Shown: in pieces, positions 36,148 to 44,741 of the stretch
Position numbering within the stretch: position 1 is the stretch's first letter
How the letters are laid out: every line of letters starts with the position of its first letter
Assembly (NCBI RefSeq): GCF_026015625.1
Contig: NZ_JAPDVG010000001.1
Coordinates: 1,798,001-1,862,000 of the forward strand
Length of the DNA stretch: 64,000 bases
From: Segatella copri
GTDB lineage: Bacteria; Bacteroidota; Bacteroidia; Bacteroidales; Bacteroidaceae
Direction of reading: 5' to 3'
Notes under the pieces: generated by a model
The model's input: the letters and a program-made list of their open reading frames with translations, nothing else
The model's database searches: none
Told to the model about the DNA's origin: nothing
Program-made: the position numbers and the translations under genes

Positions 36148-36182
36148 ATGGCAATTCCCGGCGCTTTTCCGAGAATTGCCAT
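36148..36182. repeat. Right palindromic block of the VirE/BT4734 unit
   Basis: ATGGCAATTC (36148-36157) and GAATTGCCAT (36173-36182) form a 10-bp stem with a 15-base loop, 25 bases after the gene. It uses the same word as the left block and may also serve as terminator, although no T-run follows. Confidence 0.75.
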
Positions 36183-36223
36183 ACGTACTTTTACGCTGAG
36201 TATCAACCATTTGCACATACAAC

Positions 36224-36240
36224 ATGGCAATATGGCAATT
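36224..36240. repeat. Right 17-bp terminal inverted repeat (ATGGCAAT tandem)
   Basis: ATGGCAATATGGCAATT is the exact reverse complement of 33860-33876. The two copies enclose the VirE-like gene and its repeats in 2,381 bases. It sits 24 bases from the 3' end of the PepSY gene. Confidence 0.85.
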
Positions 36241-36263
36241 AAAACAACGCATTCAAACTTTTT

Positions 36264-37709
36264 TTATTTTTTCTTCACCAGTCTAATGACATATCCAGAC
36301 CAAAGGCACCATACGGCAAGTATTCCCATTACGAAGATAAATATATATGTAGCAATACTACCTATGAAGATTCTACCGCTATGAGCCTCCAGAGCCACAT
36401 TCCATAATGACATGGGCAGTTGGTTCATATAAGCGGGTTGTGGCGCAAAGTCGGTTCCTTCATTATACTCAGCAATGACAGGCGTATCAGAGAAATCCTG
36501 GCTCATACCTGCTATCGCTTTTTTTCCGAATGGTGCGCCAGCGTTCTTTAAAGCAGCTTTCCCGGTAGAATAATCAACGGTTGTCCCCTTTACTCTATCC
36601 CAAACAAAGAGACCACTAAACGAACCGCAATACCATTTACCATCTTTGCTTTGCTGAAGGACATTCAATCCCATAACACTGACTGGTGGAGTATTGGAGA
36701 TGGACTCCAACTTTCCGGTCTGGAAATTCACGGAAAAGAAACCATCCGAGGTTGACAAGAGCCAGTCACCGAACTTTTCATCATAACGTACCACACGGAG
36801 TTTGTCATTCCAAGGGTTCTTACTATGAAGCGTCGTCCCAGGAATAGACGGCATCTTGTTCAACACCAAGGCTATCATCACAGGTGGACGAAGGCACCAA
36901 CCTGTCAGGGCTATCAACAAAGTAAGCATGATGGTATATCGGCCTATTTTGTCATGCCATTGTAGCGAAAAGCGAAGCAACCTCTTCTGTTTAGGCTTTA
37001 ACCAGAAGATAAGACCTGAGATGCAGAGCAACACCAGGATGATGGCAATGCCATCTACGATGAGTTTACCAATGCTGCCAAACAACTCTCCACTGTGAAG
37101 CAGCCATATCGTACGAAAGACTGTAACTTTCCCATCATACTCCTTTGGCATAGGCAATTCTATCCGGTGGAAGTTCTGATAAGGTGGCAAGGAAACATAA
37201 GCATAGGAGCGGCTGAGAACCAAAAGCGTATCTCCATGAGCAGAAATGTCGCTCAACTTCTCTTCCAGCTCTGTTGGAAGAGTTACGCTTTTCCATATTT
37301 TGTGACTCCCCAACCGGTAAAGTGCAAATGGAGATACCGACCAGACAGAACCATCATCCGTTCTGATAACATTTCTTATCTGTCGGCAGTCTGCTCCTGC
37401 CGGAATCCCCTTATTAAAGTCCCTGAATGTGGATGCTGTAGAATCCGTTTGCCAGATTCCCCCGTTTCCATACAGCAATATGGCATCATCCAAAGCAAGC
37501 GTTCCTCTCAGCAACCCGCCATTCCAATTCTTGAATTCATAGCGACTTGGCAGATATTTCCTGCTCACGTCCACATCTTTGATAAGCGAACGGTGGTTGA
37601 GCAAAATACCCGACAAGCAGAACATCAGCATGAAAAAGCTCATACCGATGCCTAACCATTTATGTTGTTTTCTCCAAGTTATTTTCTTATTTAGCATATT
37701 CATAATCAT
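36264..37709 (-). CDS. PepSY-type inner-membrane protein
   Basis: The protein has about 480 residues. Its first membrane helix (KWLGIGMSFFMLMFCLSGILLNHR) has the PepSY_TM signature, and further helices lie near 200-235 (IGKLIVDGIAIILVLLCISGLIFWLKPKQKR), 255-275 (IGRYTIMLTLLIALTGWCLRPP) and the C-terminus (IATYIFIFVMGILAVWCLWSGYVIRLV). The long outer loops have WSVSP- and WLLSTSDGFFSV-type repeats. Family members are often iron-regulated and some act as reductases for ferric siderophores; which substrate applies here is unknown. Three nearby ATGs (37709, 37703, 37697) are possible; 37697 (MLNKKITWRK) fits best. It has its own promoter. Confidence 0.82.
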   Translation of the reverse strand: MIMNMLNKKITWRKQHKWLGIGMSFFMLMFCLSGILLNHRSLIKDVDVSRKYLPSRYEFKNWNGGLLRGTLALDDAILLYGNGGIWQTDSTASTFRDFNKGIPAGADCRQIRNVIRTDDGSVWSVSPFALYRLGSHKIWKSVTLPTELEEKLSDISAHGDTLLVLSRSYAYVSLPPYQNFHRIELPMPKEYDGKVTVFRTIWLLHSGELFGSIGKLIVDGIAIILVLLCISGLIFWLKPKQKRLLRFSLQWHDKIGRYTIMLTLLIALTGWCLRPPVMIALVLNKMPSIPGTTLHSKNPWNDKLRVVRYDEKFGDWLLSTSDGFFSVNFQTGKLESISNTPPVSVMGLNVLQQSKDGKWYCGSFSGLFVWDRVKGTTVDYSTGKAALKNAGAPFGKKAIAGMSQDFSDTPVIAEYNEGTDFAPQPAYMNQLPMSLWNVALEAHSGRIFIGSIATYIFIFVMGILAVWCLWSGYVIRLVKKK

Positions 37710-37731
37710 TATTACTATCTTGAATCAGGCT

Positions 37732-37768
37732 GCAAAGGTACATATTTCTAAGAAGGTATGCAATACCT
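37732..37768 (-). promoter_or_regulatory. Promoter of the PepSY gene with overlapping palindromic operator
   Basis: On the minus strand TACCTTTGC (37732-37740) lies 20 bases from the -33 TTG (37761-37763). A 15-base palindrome, AGGTAT-GCA-ATACCT (37754-37768), covers the -33 box, as expected for a repressor site. Confidence 0.65.
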
Positions 37769-37813
37769 AAAAATAATGATAATGAGGATCTGGCAGTTTT
37801 TTTTTCTAAAAAT

Positions 37814-37846
37814 ATTTGGTAATTTCAAATTTTCGCCTTATCTTTG
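37814..37846 (+). promoter_or_regulatory. Promoter of ssrA
   Basis: TTTG (37814-37817), a 20-base spacer, and TATCTTTGC (37838-37846). This is a near-consensus Bacteroidota sigma promoter. The tmRNA 5' end follows 23 bases later. Confidence 0.8.
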
Positions 37847-37868
37847 CACCCAATATCAGAAAAATCTC

Positions 37869-38266
37869 GGGGTTGACTGGATTTGACGGCGAGATGAAAT
37901 GGTACGTAAGCATGCGGAGGCTCGTTGGCTACCTCCTTAATCCTAGTGAACAAAAAATTAATTGGCGAAAATAACTACGCTCTCGCTGCCTAGTCGAAGT
38001 ATAGTAAACTAGCTTTATTCCAGCACAGGGTGCTGGAACGAGACATCGCTCAACGGATGTTGTTCCGAATCTTGTTGATCAAGCGGTGCAGGTAAATCGG
38101 AAATAGTTCATGTACGCCTCGTTGCATGGATGAAATTTTAGAGGATAAGGGTATGATTGGTGGTCCAGGTCCTGTCATGCCTCGAAAACCGAAGGCTGGA
38201 ATAAGCATGTAGAAAGCGTATGGTTTCCTTGTGCGGACGAGGGTTCGAATCCCTCCAGCTCCACCC
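37869..38266 (+). ncRNA. ssrA: tmRNA (transfer-messenger RNA)
   Basis: The 5' end GGGGTTGACTGGATTTGACGG and the 3' end GGTTCGAATCCCTCCAGCTCC form the tRNA-like domain: GGGGUUG pairs with CAGCUCC and the T-loop is GGTTCGAATCC. The reading frame GGCGAAAATAAC... at 37964-37993 encodes the tag GENNYALAA followed by TAG, the standard Bacteroidota tag. It frees stalled ribosomes and marks the product for proteolysis. The terminal CCA is not encoded (ACCC follows). No second copy of the 3' end is seen, so there is no sign of an integrated element at this site. Confidence 0.97.
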
Positions 38267-38280
38267 TATTTGATAGAAAC

Positions 38281-38325
38281 AAAAAACTCGCAGATTCTTT
38301 CTTTAGAATTTGCGAGTTTTTATTT
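38281..38325. terminator. Bidirectional terminator between ssrA and the AraC gene
   Basis: AAAAACTCGCAGATTC pairs with GAATTTGCGAGTTTTT. T-runs on both strands suit both converging genes; the AraC gene stops 6 bases to the right. Confidence 0.8.
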
Positions 38326-38330
38326 TGCTA

Positions 38331-39245
38331 TTATTGTTTTCTCAAACTTTCACGATACTTCAGAGGTGACATGTGTAGATGCTCTCTTACATATTTACCG
38401 AAGAATGAAGTATTGGAGAAGCCCAGTATACCTGAAATCTCCTTGATTGTTTTCGTTGTAGAACGGAGATAATAGGTGATATCAGCAAGCGTATACTCCG
38501 TAATCCACTCGATGGCTGTCTTGCCGGAATGGCGCTTGCAGATGATGGAGAGATATTTTGGCGTGATGCAAAGCTGCTGCGCAAAATATTCTACAGGCTG
38601 ATGCTTGATTTCGCTCTGCTGCAACATCTCCAGGAACTTATCAAAAAAATCGCTGGCACTGGTTCCCAAAGTTTCTTTCGGGAGATCTGTCAGCAAAAGA
38701 TTGCTCACGGCAAGAAGAGCACTCTTCAGGAGCGTCTCCACTATCTCACGGCGATAAGGTTTCCACGAACTGCGGTCGTTGAACTTCGGATCCAGACAGA
38801 GGCGCACCAAGTCGGTAAACTTAGAATAGAATACCATATCCACCTCATTCATCTTCAACACCGAAACCTTGCTCACATACATGGCACGGTTCCATACCGA
38901 GATATGAGAACGAAGAATACCAAGCAAGCCGTGATTGCTGACACACATGGCTGTGCATGCAAAATCTTCCGACACCTCTTTGATGTCGAGAATAGAGTTA
39001 GGCGGACTGATAAATATATCGCCCTTCTCTACCACGATTTCCCGTCCATTGAGTTCAGCTTTCAGGCTACCTCTCTGACAGGATGCAATCATGTTCATCT
39101 GGAATCTCATAGGGTCGGGGTTCTGCAACACCTTGACATTATCTATAATCAAGATGTCCTCATCCAGATAGCTCGCACTGATTTCTGCACTCTGTGCGAA
39201 CTCACCTTCTTCGATACGCTGCCTGACGTCCTTCTGTTCTTTCAT
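38331..39245 (-). CDS. AraC family transcriptional regulator
   Basis: The protein has 304 residues. The N-terminal part (about 40-150) is a cupin-like AraC_binding domain (MIASCQRGSLKAELNGREIVVEKGDIFISPPNS). The C-terminal 100 residues carry two helix-turn-helix motifs: VEYFAQQLCITPKYLSIICKRHSGKTAIEWI and KTIKEISGILGFSNTSFFGKYVREHLHMSPLKYRESL. The second matches the AraC signature. The gene stands between ssrA and rsgA, with no target operon next to it, so what it controls cannot be read from the context. Confidence 0.93.
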   Translation of the reverse strand: MKEQKDVRQRIEEGEFAQSAEISASYLDEDILIIDNVKVLQNPDPMRFQMNMIASCQRGSLKAELNGREIVVEKGDIFISPPNSILDIKEVSEDFACTAMCVSNHGLLGILRSHISVWNRAMYVSKVSVLKMNEVDMVFYSKFTDLVRLCLDPKFNDRSSWKPYRREIVETLLKSALLAVSNLLLTDLPKETLGTSASDFFDKFLEMLQQSEIKHQPVEYFAQQLCITPKYLSIICKRHSGKTAIEWITEYTLADITYYLRSTTKTIKEISGILGFSNTSFFGKYVREHLHMSPLKYRESLRKQ

Positions 39246-39293
39246 TAATATGTTTTTTTAATTTCTTCACTCTTCGTTCTTCACTCTTCCCTA

Positions 39294-40226
39294 TCAAAAA
39301 GCCTCTCTGTATTTATTTTCGTCCTTATCCTCCAACATAGAGAGATAACTCTGATAGCGGCTAGCTGCAATATAATGTTCCTCAACCGCCTTGATTACCG
39401 CGCACCCCGGTTCGTGGGTATGGGTACAGTCAGAGAACTTACAATCCTGAGAGAACTTGAAGATTTCCTTAAAATAGCTGGTCAGCTCTTCCTTTTCGAT
39501 ATCAAAGGTACCAAAGCCCTTGATGCCCGGAGTATCAATGAGATAACCACCTTCCGGCAGTTCCAGCATCTCACTGAAGGTTGTGGTATGCATTCCGCTA
39601 TTATGCACCTCGCTGATTTCGGCGGTACGCTGCTCTGCATCAGGAATGAGCTGGTTGATGAGGGTTGACTTTCCTACCCCGCTGTTGCCGCTCAACAAAG
39701 ATTTCTTATCCTTGATAAGAGGTCGCAACAGTTCAACACCTTCGCCTGTAGCTGCCGACAATTCGATACATTTATATCCGATGGTTTCATAGAGCGTACA
39801 CATCATCTTCTCGTAATGCAATTCTTCTTCTGAAAGTATGTCACTTTTATTGAAGATGATGATAACAGGCACTCTATAGGCCTCAGCGCCAGCCAGAAAT
39901 CGGTCGATGAAGGTAGTAGAAGTCTGCGGATAATTCACCGTTACCACAAGCAGTGCCTGGTCTACATTAGCAGCCAGAATATGACTCTGCTTACTGAGGT
40001 TAGGTGATTTACGAATGATATAGTTTTGGCGGTCTTCGATAGAAGAGATAAATGCCGTACCCTCCTGGTTGGTAATAAGCTGCACATAATCACCTACAGC
40101 CACAGGATTGGTGCTGCGGATGCCCTTCAATCTGAAATTGCCCTTGATTTTACTTTCTATCAGCTGGCCATCGTCTGTCTTGACGGTGTACCAGCTGCCT
40201 GTATTTTTAATAACGAGTCCTCTCAT
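39294..40226 (-). CDS. rsgA: Ribosome small-subunit-dependent GTPase A
   Basis: The protein has 310 residues from the ATG at 40226 ([15 protein letters not shown]). An OB-fold comes first (to about 70), then the circularly permuted GTPase with G4 IIFNKSD, G1 [14 protein letters not shown] and G3 DTPG. The zinc-binding C-terminus reads [14 protein letters not shown]. It checks the decoding centre of the maturing 30S subunit. Two residues upstream another ATG (40232) is possible. It follows frr by 35 bases in the same direction and is likely co-transcribed with it. Confidence 0.96.
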   Translation of the reverse strand: MRGLVIKNTGSWYTVKTDDGQLIESKIKGNFRLKGIRSTNPVAVGDYVQLITNQEGTAFISSIEDRQNYIIRKSPNLSKQSHILAANVDQALLVVTVNYPQTSTTFIDRFLAGAEAYRVPVIIIFNKSDILSEEELHYEKMMCTLYETIGYKCIELSAATGEGVELLRPLIKDKKSLLSGNSGVGKSTLINQLIPDAEQRTAEISEVHNSGMHTTTFSEMLELPEGGYLIDTPGIKGFGTFDIEKEELTSYFKEIFKFSQDCKFSDCTHTHEPGCAVIKAVEEHYIAASRYQSYLSMLEDKDENKYREAF

Positions 40227-40260
40227 TATCACTTATTAAATAATGTAAGTCCAGAATGAT

Positions 40261-40821
40261 TTAGACTGTCATGATTTCCTTTTCCTTCTCGTCCATCAGG
40301 TTTTCGAGCTGCTTGATGTACTTGTCGTGGAGTTTCTGCAAATCGTTCTCAGCATCCTTCTCCAAGTCTTCAGAAAGTCCATCCTTGATAGCTTTCTTCA
40401 ACTTCTCCTTGATTTCCTGGCGCACGTTGCGCACCTCAATCTTAGCACGCTCAGCAATCTTGTTACACTGCTTTACGAGTTCCTTACGGCGCTCACCTGT
40501 TGGCTGAGGAATACCCAGACGTACGATTTCGCCATTGTTCTCAGGAGTGATACCTACACCACTATCCATAATAGCCTTTTCGATATCCTTGATAGCTTTT
40601 TTGTCCCAAGGGCGGATAGCGATAGTACGGGCATCAGGGGTTGTAACTGTAGCTACCTGGTTCAGAGGAACCATACTGCCATAACTATTTACGCGCACAC
40701 CATCGAGGATGGCTACATTAGCACGACCAGCACGAACATGAGAGAGTTCCTCTGCGAGATACATTGCTGCCATCTCCATACGCTCTGCTGCAGAATTCAA
40801 AGTTTCTTTAACGTCTATCAT
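40261..40821 (-). CDS. frr: Ribosome recycling factor
   Basis: The protein has 186 residues, the normal length. Typical parts are LSHVRAGRANVAILDGVRVNSYGSMVPLNQVATVTTPDARTI (head domain), PWDKKAIKDIEKAI, IPQPTGERRKELVKQ and the long helical ending. It splits the post-termination ribosome together with EF-G. It lies 12 bases after rsmA and before rsgA: a ribosome-related minus-strand operon. Confidence 0.97.
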   Translation of the reverse strand: MIDVKETLNSAAERMEMAAMYLAEELSHVRAGRANVAILDGVRVNSYGSMVPLNQVATVTTPDARTIAIRPWDKKAIKDIEKAIMDSGVGITPENNGEIVRLGIPQPTGERRKELVKQCNKIAERAKIEVRNVRQEIKEKLKKAIKDGLSEDLEKDAENDLQKLHDKYIKQLENLMDEKEKEIMTV

Positions 40822-40833
40822 AATTATATGTTT

Positions 40834-41643
40834 TTATTTTATTAATTCTAATCTTTTCAGTTCTTCGCCCACATAGTTGGTGAGTTCTACAAACTGCTGG
40901 ATAGTGAGCTGTTCAGGACGCTTGGTCATGATGTCTGTGGTGTAGAAATCCTCGCGTGGGGTTACACCCGGGAACATCTGCTTGAGGCTTACACGGAGCA
41001 TCTTGCGACGCTGGTTGAAGACTGTCTTTACCAGACGCTTAAACAGTTTTTCATCACAGCCAAGGTCAGTCACCTTGTTACGAGTCATACGGATTACCGC
41101 ACTCTTTACCTTTGGTGGTGGGTTGAATACATTCTCATCTACCGTAAAGAGATATTCCACATCATACCATGCCTGGATGAGCACACTGAGGATACCATAG
41201 GCTTTGTTGCCTGGTTCTGATGCCATACGCAATGCCACCTCGCGCTGAATCATTCCGGTACAGCAAGGAATGAGATCCTTGTAATCGAGCATCTTAAAGA
41301 ATATCTGCGATGAGATATCGTATGGATAATTACCTGTCAGTACAAACTGCTTTCCATCGAATATCTGGTTCAAATCCATTCTCAGGAAGTCTTCACCGAT
41401 GATATTATCCTTGAGTATCGGGAAATTCTCATGAAGATACGCCACCGACTCCGAGTCGATTTCCACCGCCTTGACGGGTCTTGGTTTCTCTACGAGATAT
41501 TGGGTAAGAACGCCCATACCTGGTCCGATTTCGAGAACAGGTATATCCGGGCAGGCATCCACCGTATCGGCGATGCGCTTTGCTATATTGAGGTCGGTCA
41601 AGAAGTGCTGACCGAGATTCTTCTTAGGCTTTACAGCTTTCAT
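40834..41643 (-). CDS. rsmA: 16S rRNA (A1518/A1519) dimethyltransferase
   Basis: The protein has 269 residues. It begins KPKKNLGQHFLTDLNIAKRI, has the SAM-binding motif VLEIGPGMGVLTQYL and the catalytic motif LTGNYPYDISSQIFFK (NLPY-like), then NPPPKVKSAVIRM and a helical C-terminal domain. It dimethylates two adenines in helix 45 of 16S rRNA (ksgA is the older name). It is the first gene of the operon rsmA-frr-rsgA. A minus-strand -7 box TATTTTTGC lies at 41669-41677, 26 bases upstream. Confidence 0.97.
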   Translation of the reverse strand: MKAVKPKKNLGQHFLTDLNIAKRIADTVDACPDIPVLEIGPGMGVLTQYLVEKPRPVKAVEIDSESVAYLHENFPILKDNIIGEDFLRMDLNQIFDGKQFVLTGNYPYDISSQIFFKMLDYKDLIPCCTGMIQREVALRMASEPGNKAYGILSVLIQAWYDVEYLFTVDENVFNPPPKVKSAVIRMTRNKVTDLGCDEKLFKRLVKTVFNQRRKMLRVSLKQMFPGVTPREDFYTTDIMTKRPEQLTIQQFVELTNYVGEELKRLELIK

Positions 41644-41854
41644 ATCTTATCTTTATATTATATATTTTGCAAAAATACGATTATTTTTTGAGAATCCACA
41701 CGAAGTATGCGATTTTTTTTATCTTTTTGGGTAAAAAAGGGAAAGAGCCACTTGTTTCTTAAAAAAAAGGCTATACTTTTAGCCATAAATGGCGCCCAAG
41801 CGTTTATTTATGCTAAAAATATGCAGATTCGAACGATATTGTCAATAAAAGTAT

Positions 41855-41863
41855 TATCTTTGC
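41855..41863 (+). promoter_or_regulatory. -7 box directly before the flippase-like gene (very short leader)
   Basis: TATCTTTGC ends 8 bases before the ATG at 41872. Transcription would start at or just before the ATG, so the mRNA is nearly leaderless. Confidence 0.6.
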
Positions 41864-41871
41864 ATCTAATT

Positions 41872-42864
41872 ATGGATATAAAGAAGATAGCAAACAACAT
41901 ATGGAAGGTGGCTTTGTCGCTCATTCTGGGTGGCGCCATCCTTTATTGGATGTATCGCGGATTCGACTTCAAGCAAGTAGAAGATGTTCTGCTTCACAAG
42001 ATGAGTTGGACCTGGATGCTGCTGTCGTTCCCTTTTGGCATCTCTGCCCAGGTGTTCAGAGGATGGAGATGGAAACAGTCGCTGGAGCCATTAGGCGAGA
42101 AGGCCCGCTCCAGTATCAGCATCTACTCCATCTTCCTGTCCTATGCTCTGAGTCTTGTAATTCCTCGTGCGGGCGAGTTTGCCAGATGCGGCGTATTGAA
42201 GAAATGGGATGATGTTTCGTTTCCGAAAGCCTTGGGTACCGTCGTTACTGAAAGAGCCATTGATTCACTCCTCGTGCTGCTGATTACGGCGCTGGTCTTT
42301 GTGATGCAGATTCCGGTATTCCTCAATTTCTTTGAGAAAACAGGTACGAGCATGGACAGTTTACTCTGCCAGTTTACAGCCACAGGTTACATTGTGACTG
42401 CTATCTGTGGCATAGCAGTACTCATCCTGGCTCACTATCTGCTCAAGCGACTCGCTATATATAATAAGGTGAAAGCAACACTGGGAGGACTCTGGCAAGG
42501 TATCATCTCGCTGAAAGGTGTCAGAAATGTACCGCTCTACATCGCCCTTACACTGGGCATCTGGTTGAGCTATTTCTTCCACTACTATCTTACCTTCCAA
42601 TGCTTCGAGGCAACCTCCCATCTCAATCTGATGTGCGGTCTGGTGACATTCATCGTGGGCAGCATAGCGGTCATCGTACCTACTCCAAACGGAGCCGGAC
42701 CTTGGCATTTTGCCGTCAAGACAATGCTCATACTCTATGGCATTCAGGCAAACGATGCCCTCTTCTTCGTTCTCATCGTACACTCCGTGCAAACCCTGCT
42801 TGTAGTCCTTTTGGGAATCTATGCCTGGATAGCACTGGCGTTTACCGGGAAAGTTAAAAGATAA
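41872..42864 (+). CDS. Flippase-like membrane protein of the lysylphosphatidylglycerol synthase TM family
   Basis: The protein has 330 residues with about eight membrane helices (for example WKVALSLILGGAILYWMYRGF, SLLVLLITALVFVMQIPVF, IALTLGIWLSYFFHYYLTF and ALFFVLIVHSVQTLLVVLLGIYAW). Conserved family motifs are present: GWRWKQSL, LVIPRAGEFARCGVL and VPTPNGAGPWHFAVK. The family (PF03706, UPF0104) moves lipids or lipid-linked precursors across the inner membrane; the substrate here is unknown. The ATG at 41872 is chosen since it follows the promoter; the upstream in-frame extension has no matching character. Confidence 0.85.
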   Translation: MDIKKIANNIWKVALSLILGGAILYWMYRGFDFKQVEDVLLHKMSWTWMLLSFPFGISAQVFRGWRWKQSLEPLGEKARSSISIYSIFLSYALSLVIPRAGEFARCGVLKKWDDVSFPKALGTVVTERAIDSLLVLLITALVFVMQIPVFLNFFEKTGTSMDSLLCQFTATGYIVTAICGIAVLILAHYLLKRLAIYNKVKATLGGLWQGIISLKGVRNVPLYIALTLGIWLSYFFHYYLTFQCFEATSHLNLMCGLVTFIVGSIAVIVPTPNGAGPWHFAVKTMLILYGIQANDALFFVLIVHSVQTLLVVLLGIYAWIALAFTGKVKR

Positions 42865-42950
42865 AAGTTAAGAGTTAAAAGTTAATAGTTGATAGCGGCT
42901 ACGCCGTATAGCGCGAATGCCCTATAAACTATTAACTATAAATTTTAAAT
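42865..42950. repeat. Degenerate TTAA-rich repeat with inverted arms
   Basis: A run of the words AGTTAAAAG/AGTTAAGAG is followed by AGTTAATAGTT and, after GCGGCTACGCCG, by AACTATTAACT. The two last arms can pair into a hairpin. Such low-complexity blocks occur between genes in this group; no coding frame. Confidence 0.55.
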
Positions 42951-42959
42951 TAAATAAAT

Positions 42960-44423
42960 ATGGCTGACATTAAGAATTTGAACCCAGTTGAAATCTGGCG
43001 TAACTTTGACAAGTTAACACAAGTTCCACGTCCATCTGGACATTTGGAAAAGATTCAGGCTTATTTGCTCGATTGGGCAAAAGAAGCAGGTGTAGAGGCT
43101 TTCCAAGACCCAGCAGGCAACATCGTGATGCGCAAACCTGCTACTCCAGGTATGGAGAACCGCAAAGGCATTATTATGCAGGCGCACATGGACATGGTTC
43201 CTCAGAAAGCACCAGACAGCAAGCATAATTTTGAAACAGACCCTATCGAAACCATCATCGATGGCGACTGGGTACGTGCTAATCATACAACACTCGGTAG
43301 CGACGACGGACTTGGCGTAGCTACCATCATGGCGGTAATGGAATCAAAAGATTTGCAGCATGGTCCTATCGAGGGCTTGATTACCGCCGACGAAGAGACA
43401 GGCATGTATGGTGCCAACGATCTCCCAGCAGGCGAACTGAACGGCGACATTCTCTTGAACTTCGATACCGAGGTTTGGGGCGAGTTCGTTATCGGTAGCG
43501 CTGGCGGTATCGACATCACAGCAACTCTCGATTATAAAGAGGTAGAAACCGACAAGGAAGATGCTGCCGTTAAGGTAACCCTCAAGGGATTGAAAGGCGG
43601 TCACTCCGGTATCGAAATCAACGAAGGCAGAGCGAATGCCAACAAGTGCATGGTTCGTTTCGTGCGTGAAGCTATTTCAGAACTCGATGCCCGTCTAGCT
43701 TCATGGCAGGGCGGCAACATGCGCAATGCCATCCCATTCCAGGCTGAGGTTGTTCTGACCCTGCCTAAGGAGAACATTGAAGCTTTGAATGACCTGGTAG
43801 CAGACTGGAAGGACGAAATCTGTGATGAGTTCGAAGGCATTGAAACAACTGAGAACATCGAGTTCTTCGCTGAGAATGTAGAGACTCCTAAGATGCAGGT
43901 TCCTGCCGAAATCCAGGATAATCTTGTAGATGCAATCTACGCTTGCCACGATGGTGTATTGCGTATGGCTCCATCTATGCCTGAAATCGTAGAGACCTCT
44001 TCAAACCTCGCAATCGTTGAGATTGGTGACGGCAAGGCTGCTATCAAGATTCTGGCCCGTTCTAGCCACGAATACTACAAGATGTATCTTGCCACAATGA
44101 TAGAAAGCTGTTTCAACATGGCAGGCATGAAGGTTGAATTCAGTGGCAGCTACATGGGATGGAACCCTAACCCTAAGAGCGACATTCTGGAACACGTATT
44201 GAAGGTTTACAAAGAGCAGAACGGCACAGACGGTAAGGTACAGGCTGTTCACGCAGGTCTGGAGTGCTCTATCATCCTGAGCAAGTATCCTAACCTCGAT
44301 GTCGTATCATTCGGTCCTACTCTTCTTAGCCCTCACACAGCCAATGAGCGTTGCCAGATCAGTTGCGTAGCTCCTTTCTGGAACCTCGTCAAACAGCTCC
44401 TGACAGAGATTCCTGCAAAGTAA
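42960..44423 (+). CDS. pepD: Aminoacyl-histidine dipeptidase (cytosol non-specific dipeptidase, M20)
   Basis: The protein has 487 residues, the normal length for PepD. Metal-binding motifs are visible: QAHMDMVPQK, TLGSDDGLGVA and ADEETGMYGA (catalytic Glu next to a metal ligand), with His near the end in SPHTANERC. The lid domain (about 190-390) has GLKGGHSGIEIN. The enzyme cleaves dipeptides such as beta-alanyl- or aminoacyl-histidine in the cytoplasm. No signal peptide. It stands alone and ends with a strong terminator. Confidence 0.95.
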   Translation: MADIKNLNPVEIWRNFDKLTQVPRPSGHLEKIQAYLLDWAKEAGVEAFQDPAGNIVMRKPATPGMENRKGIIMQAHMDMVPQKAPDSKHNFETDPIETIIDGDWVRANHTTLGSDDGLGVATIMAVMESKDLQHGPIEGLITADEETGMYGANDLPAGELNGDILLNFDTEVWGEFVIGSAGGIDITATLDYKEVETDKEDAAVKVTLKGLKGGHSGIEINEGRANANKCMVRFVREAISELDARLASWQGGNMRNAIPFQAEVVLTLPKENIEALNDLVADWKDEICDEFEGIETTENIEFFAENVETPKMQVPAEIQDNLVDAIYACHDGVLRMAPSMPEIVETSSNLAIVEIGDGKAAIKILARSSHEYYKMYLATMIESCFNMAGMKVEFSGSYMGWNPNPKSDILEHVLKVYKEQNGTDGKVQAVHAGLECSIILSKYPNLDVVSFGPTLLSPHTANERCQISCVAPFWNLVKQLLTEIPAK

Positions 44424-44460
44424 AAAACGGGGAACGAAATTACAAAAAGATTAAAAAAGA

Positions 44461-44490
44461 AAGCCGAGAGTGAAAATTCTCGGCTTTTTT
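44461..44490 (+). terminator. Terminator of pepD
   Basis: AGCCGAGA / TCTCGGCT stem followed by six T. Strong and close to the stop codon (about 38 bases). Confidence 0.85.
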
Positions 44491-44514
44491 GTTCCAGTTT
44501 TCAAAAGAAATCAT

Positions 44515-44523
44515 TACCTTTGC
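44515..44523 (+). promoter_or_regulatory. -7 box of the corA transcript
   Basis: TACCTTTGC, 219 bases before the corA ATG. The mRNA would have an unusually long leader of about 210 bases. Confidence 0.6.
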
Positions 44524-44605
44524 AGTCGATTTCGCAAGTCTTGTAAAATCTCTGTAGCAGATCATACAAATTCACTTGCATAAGTTTCATTAAAATAACA
44601 CCAAA

Positions 44606-44644
44606 ATGGACGATTATCACGCGGAGAACAATAATGAATTGTAA
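44606..44644 (+). CDS. Possible 12-residue leader peptide in the corA leader
   Basis: ATG at 44606 opens a frame for MDDYHAENNNEL, ending with TAA at 44642-44644. It stops 3 bases before the first copy of the GTGGAGATT repeat. Leader peptides are known to control some magnesium transport genes in other bacteria (mgtL, corL); whether this one is translated is my guess. Confidence 0.35.
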   Translation: MDDYHAENNNEL

Positions 44645-44647
44645 GGC

Positions 44648-44740
44648 GTGGAGATTCAGCAACGATGAAGCCTTTCAGTAGGCCGTACCCAAGCGCTAGT
44701 CTCCATACCCCAAACTTTTATTATGTGGAGATTAGCAAAC
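44648..44740 (+). promoter_or_regulatory. corA leader with mutually exclusive pairing (candidate riboswitch or attenuator)
   Basis: GTGGAGATTCAGCAAC (44648-44663) and GTGGAGATTAGCAAAC (44725-44740) are near-identical copies. Between them lies AGTCTCCATAC (44698-44708), which can pair with TGGAGATT of either copy but not both. The second copy ends one base before the corA start codon, so its pairing would hide the translation start. An extra stem AAGGC (44643) / GCCTT (44670) supports folding. No known riboswitch class is recognised by eye. Confidence 0.5.
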
Positions 44741-44741
44741 T

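Noticed and set aside
38240..38266. tmRNA 3' end as attachment site of an integrated element
   Set aside because: I looked for a second copy of the 3' end sequence in the window and saw none.
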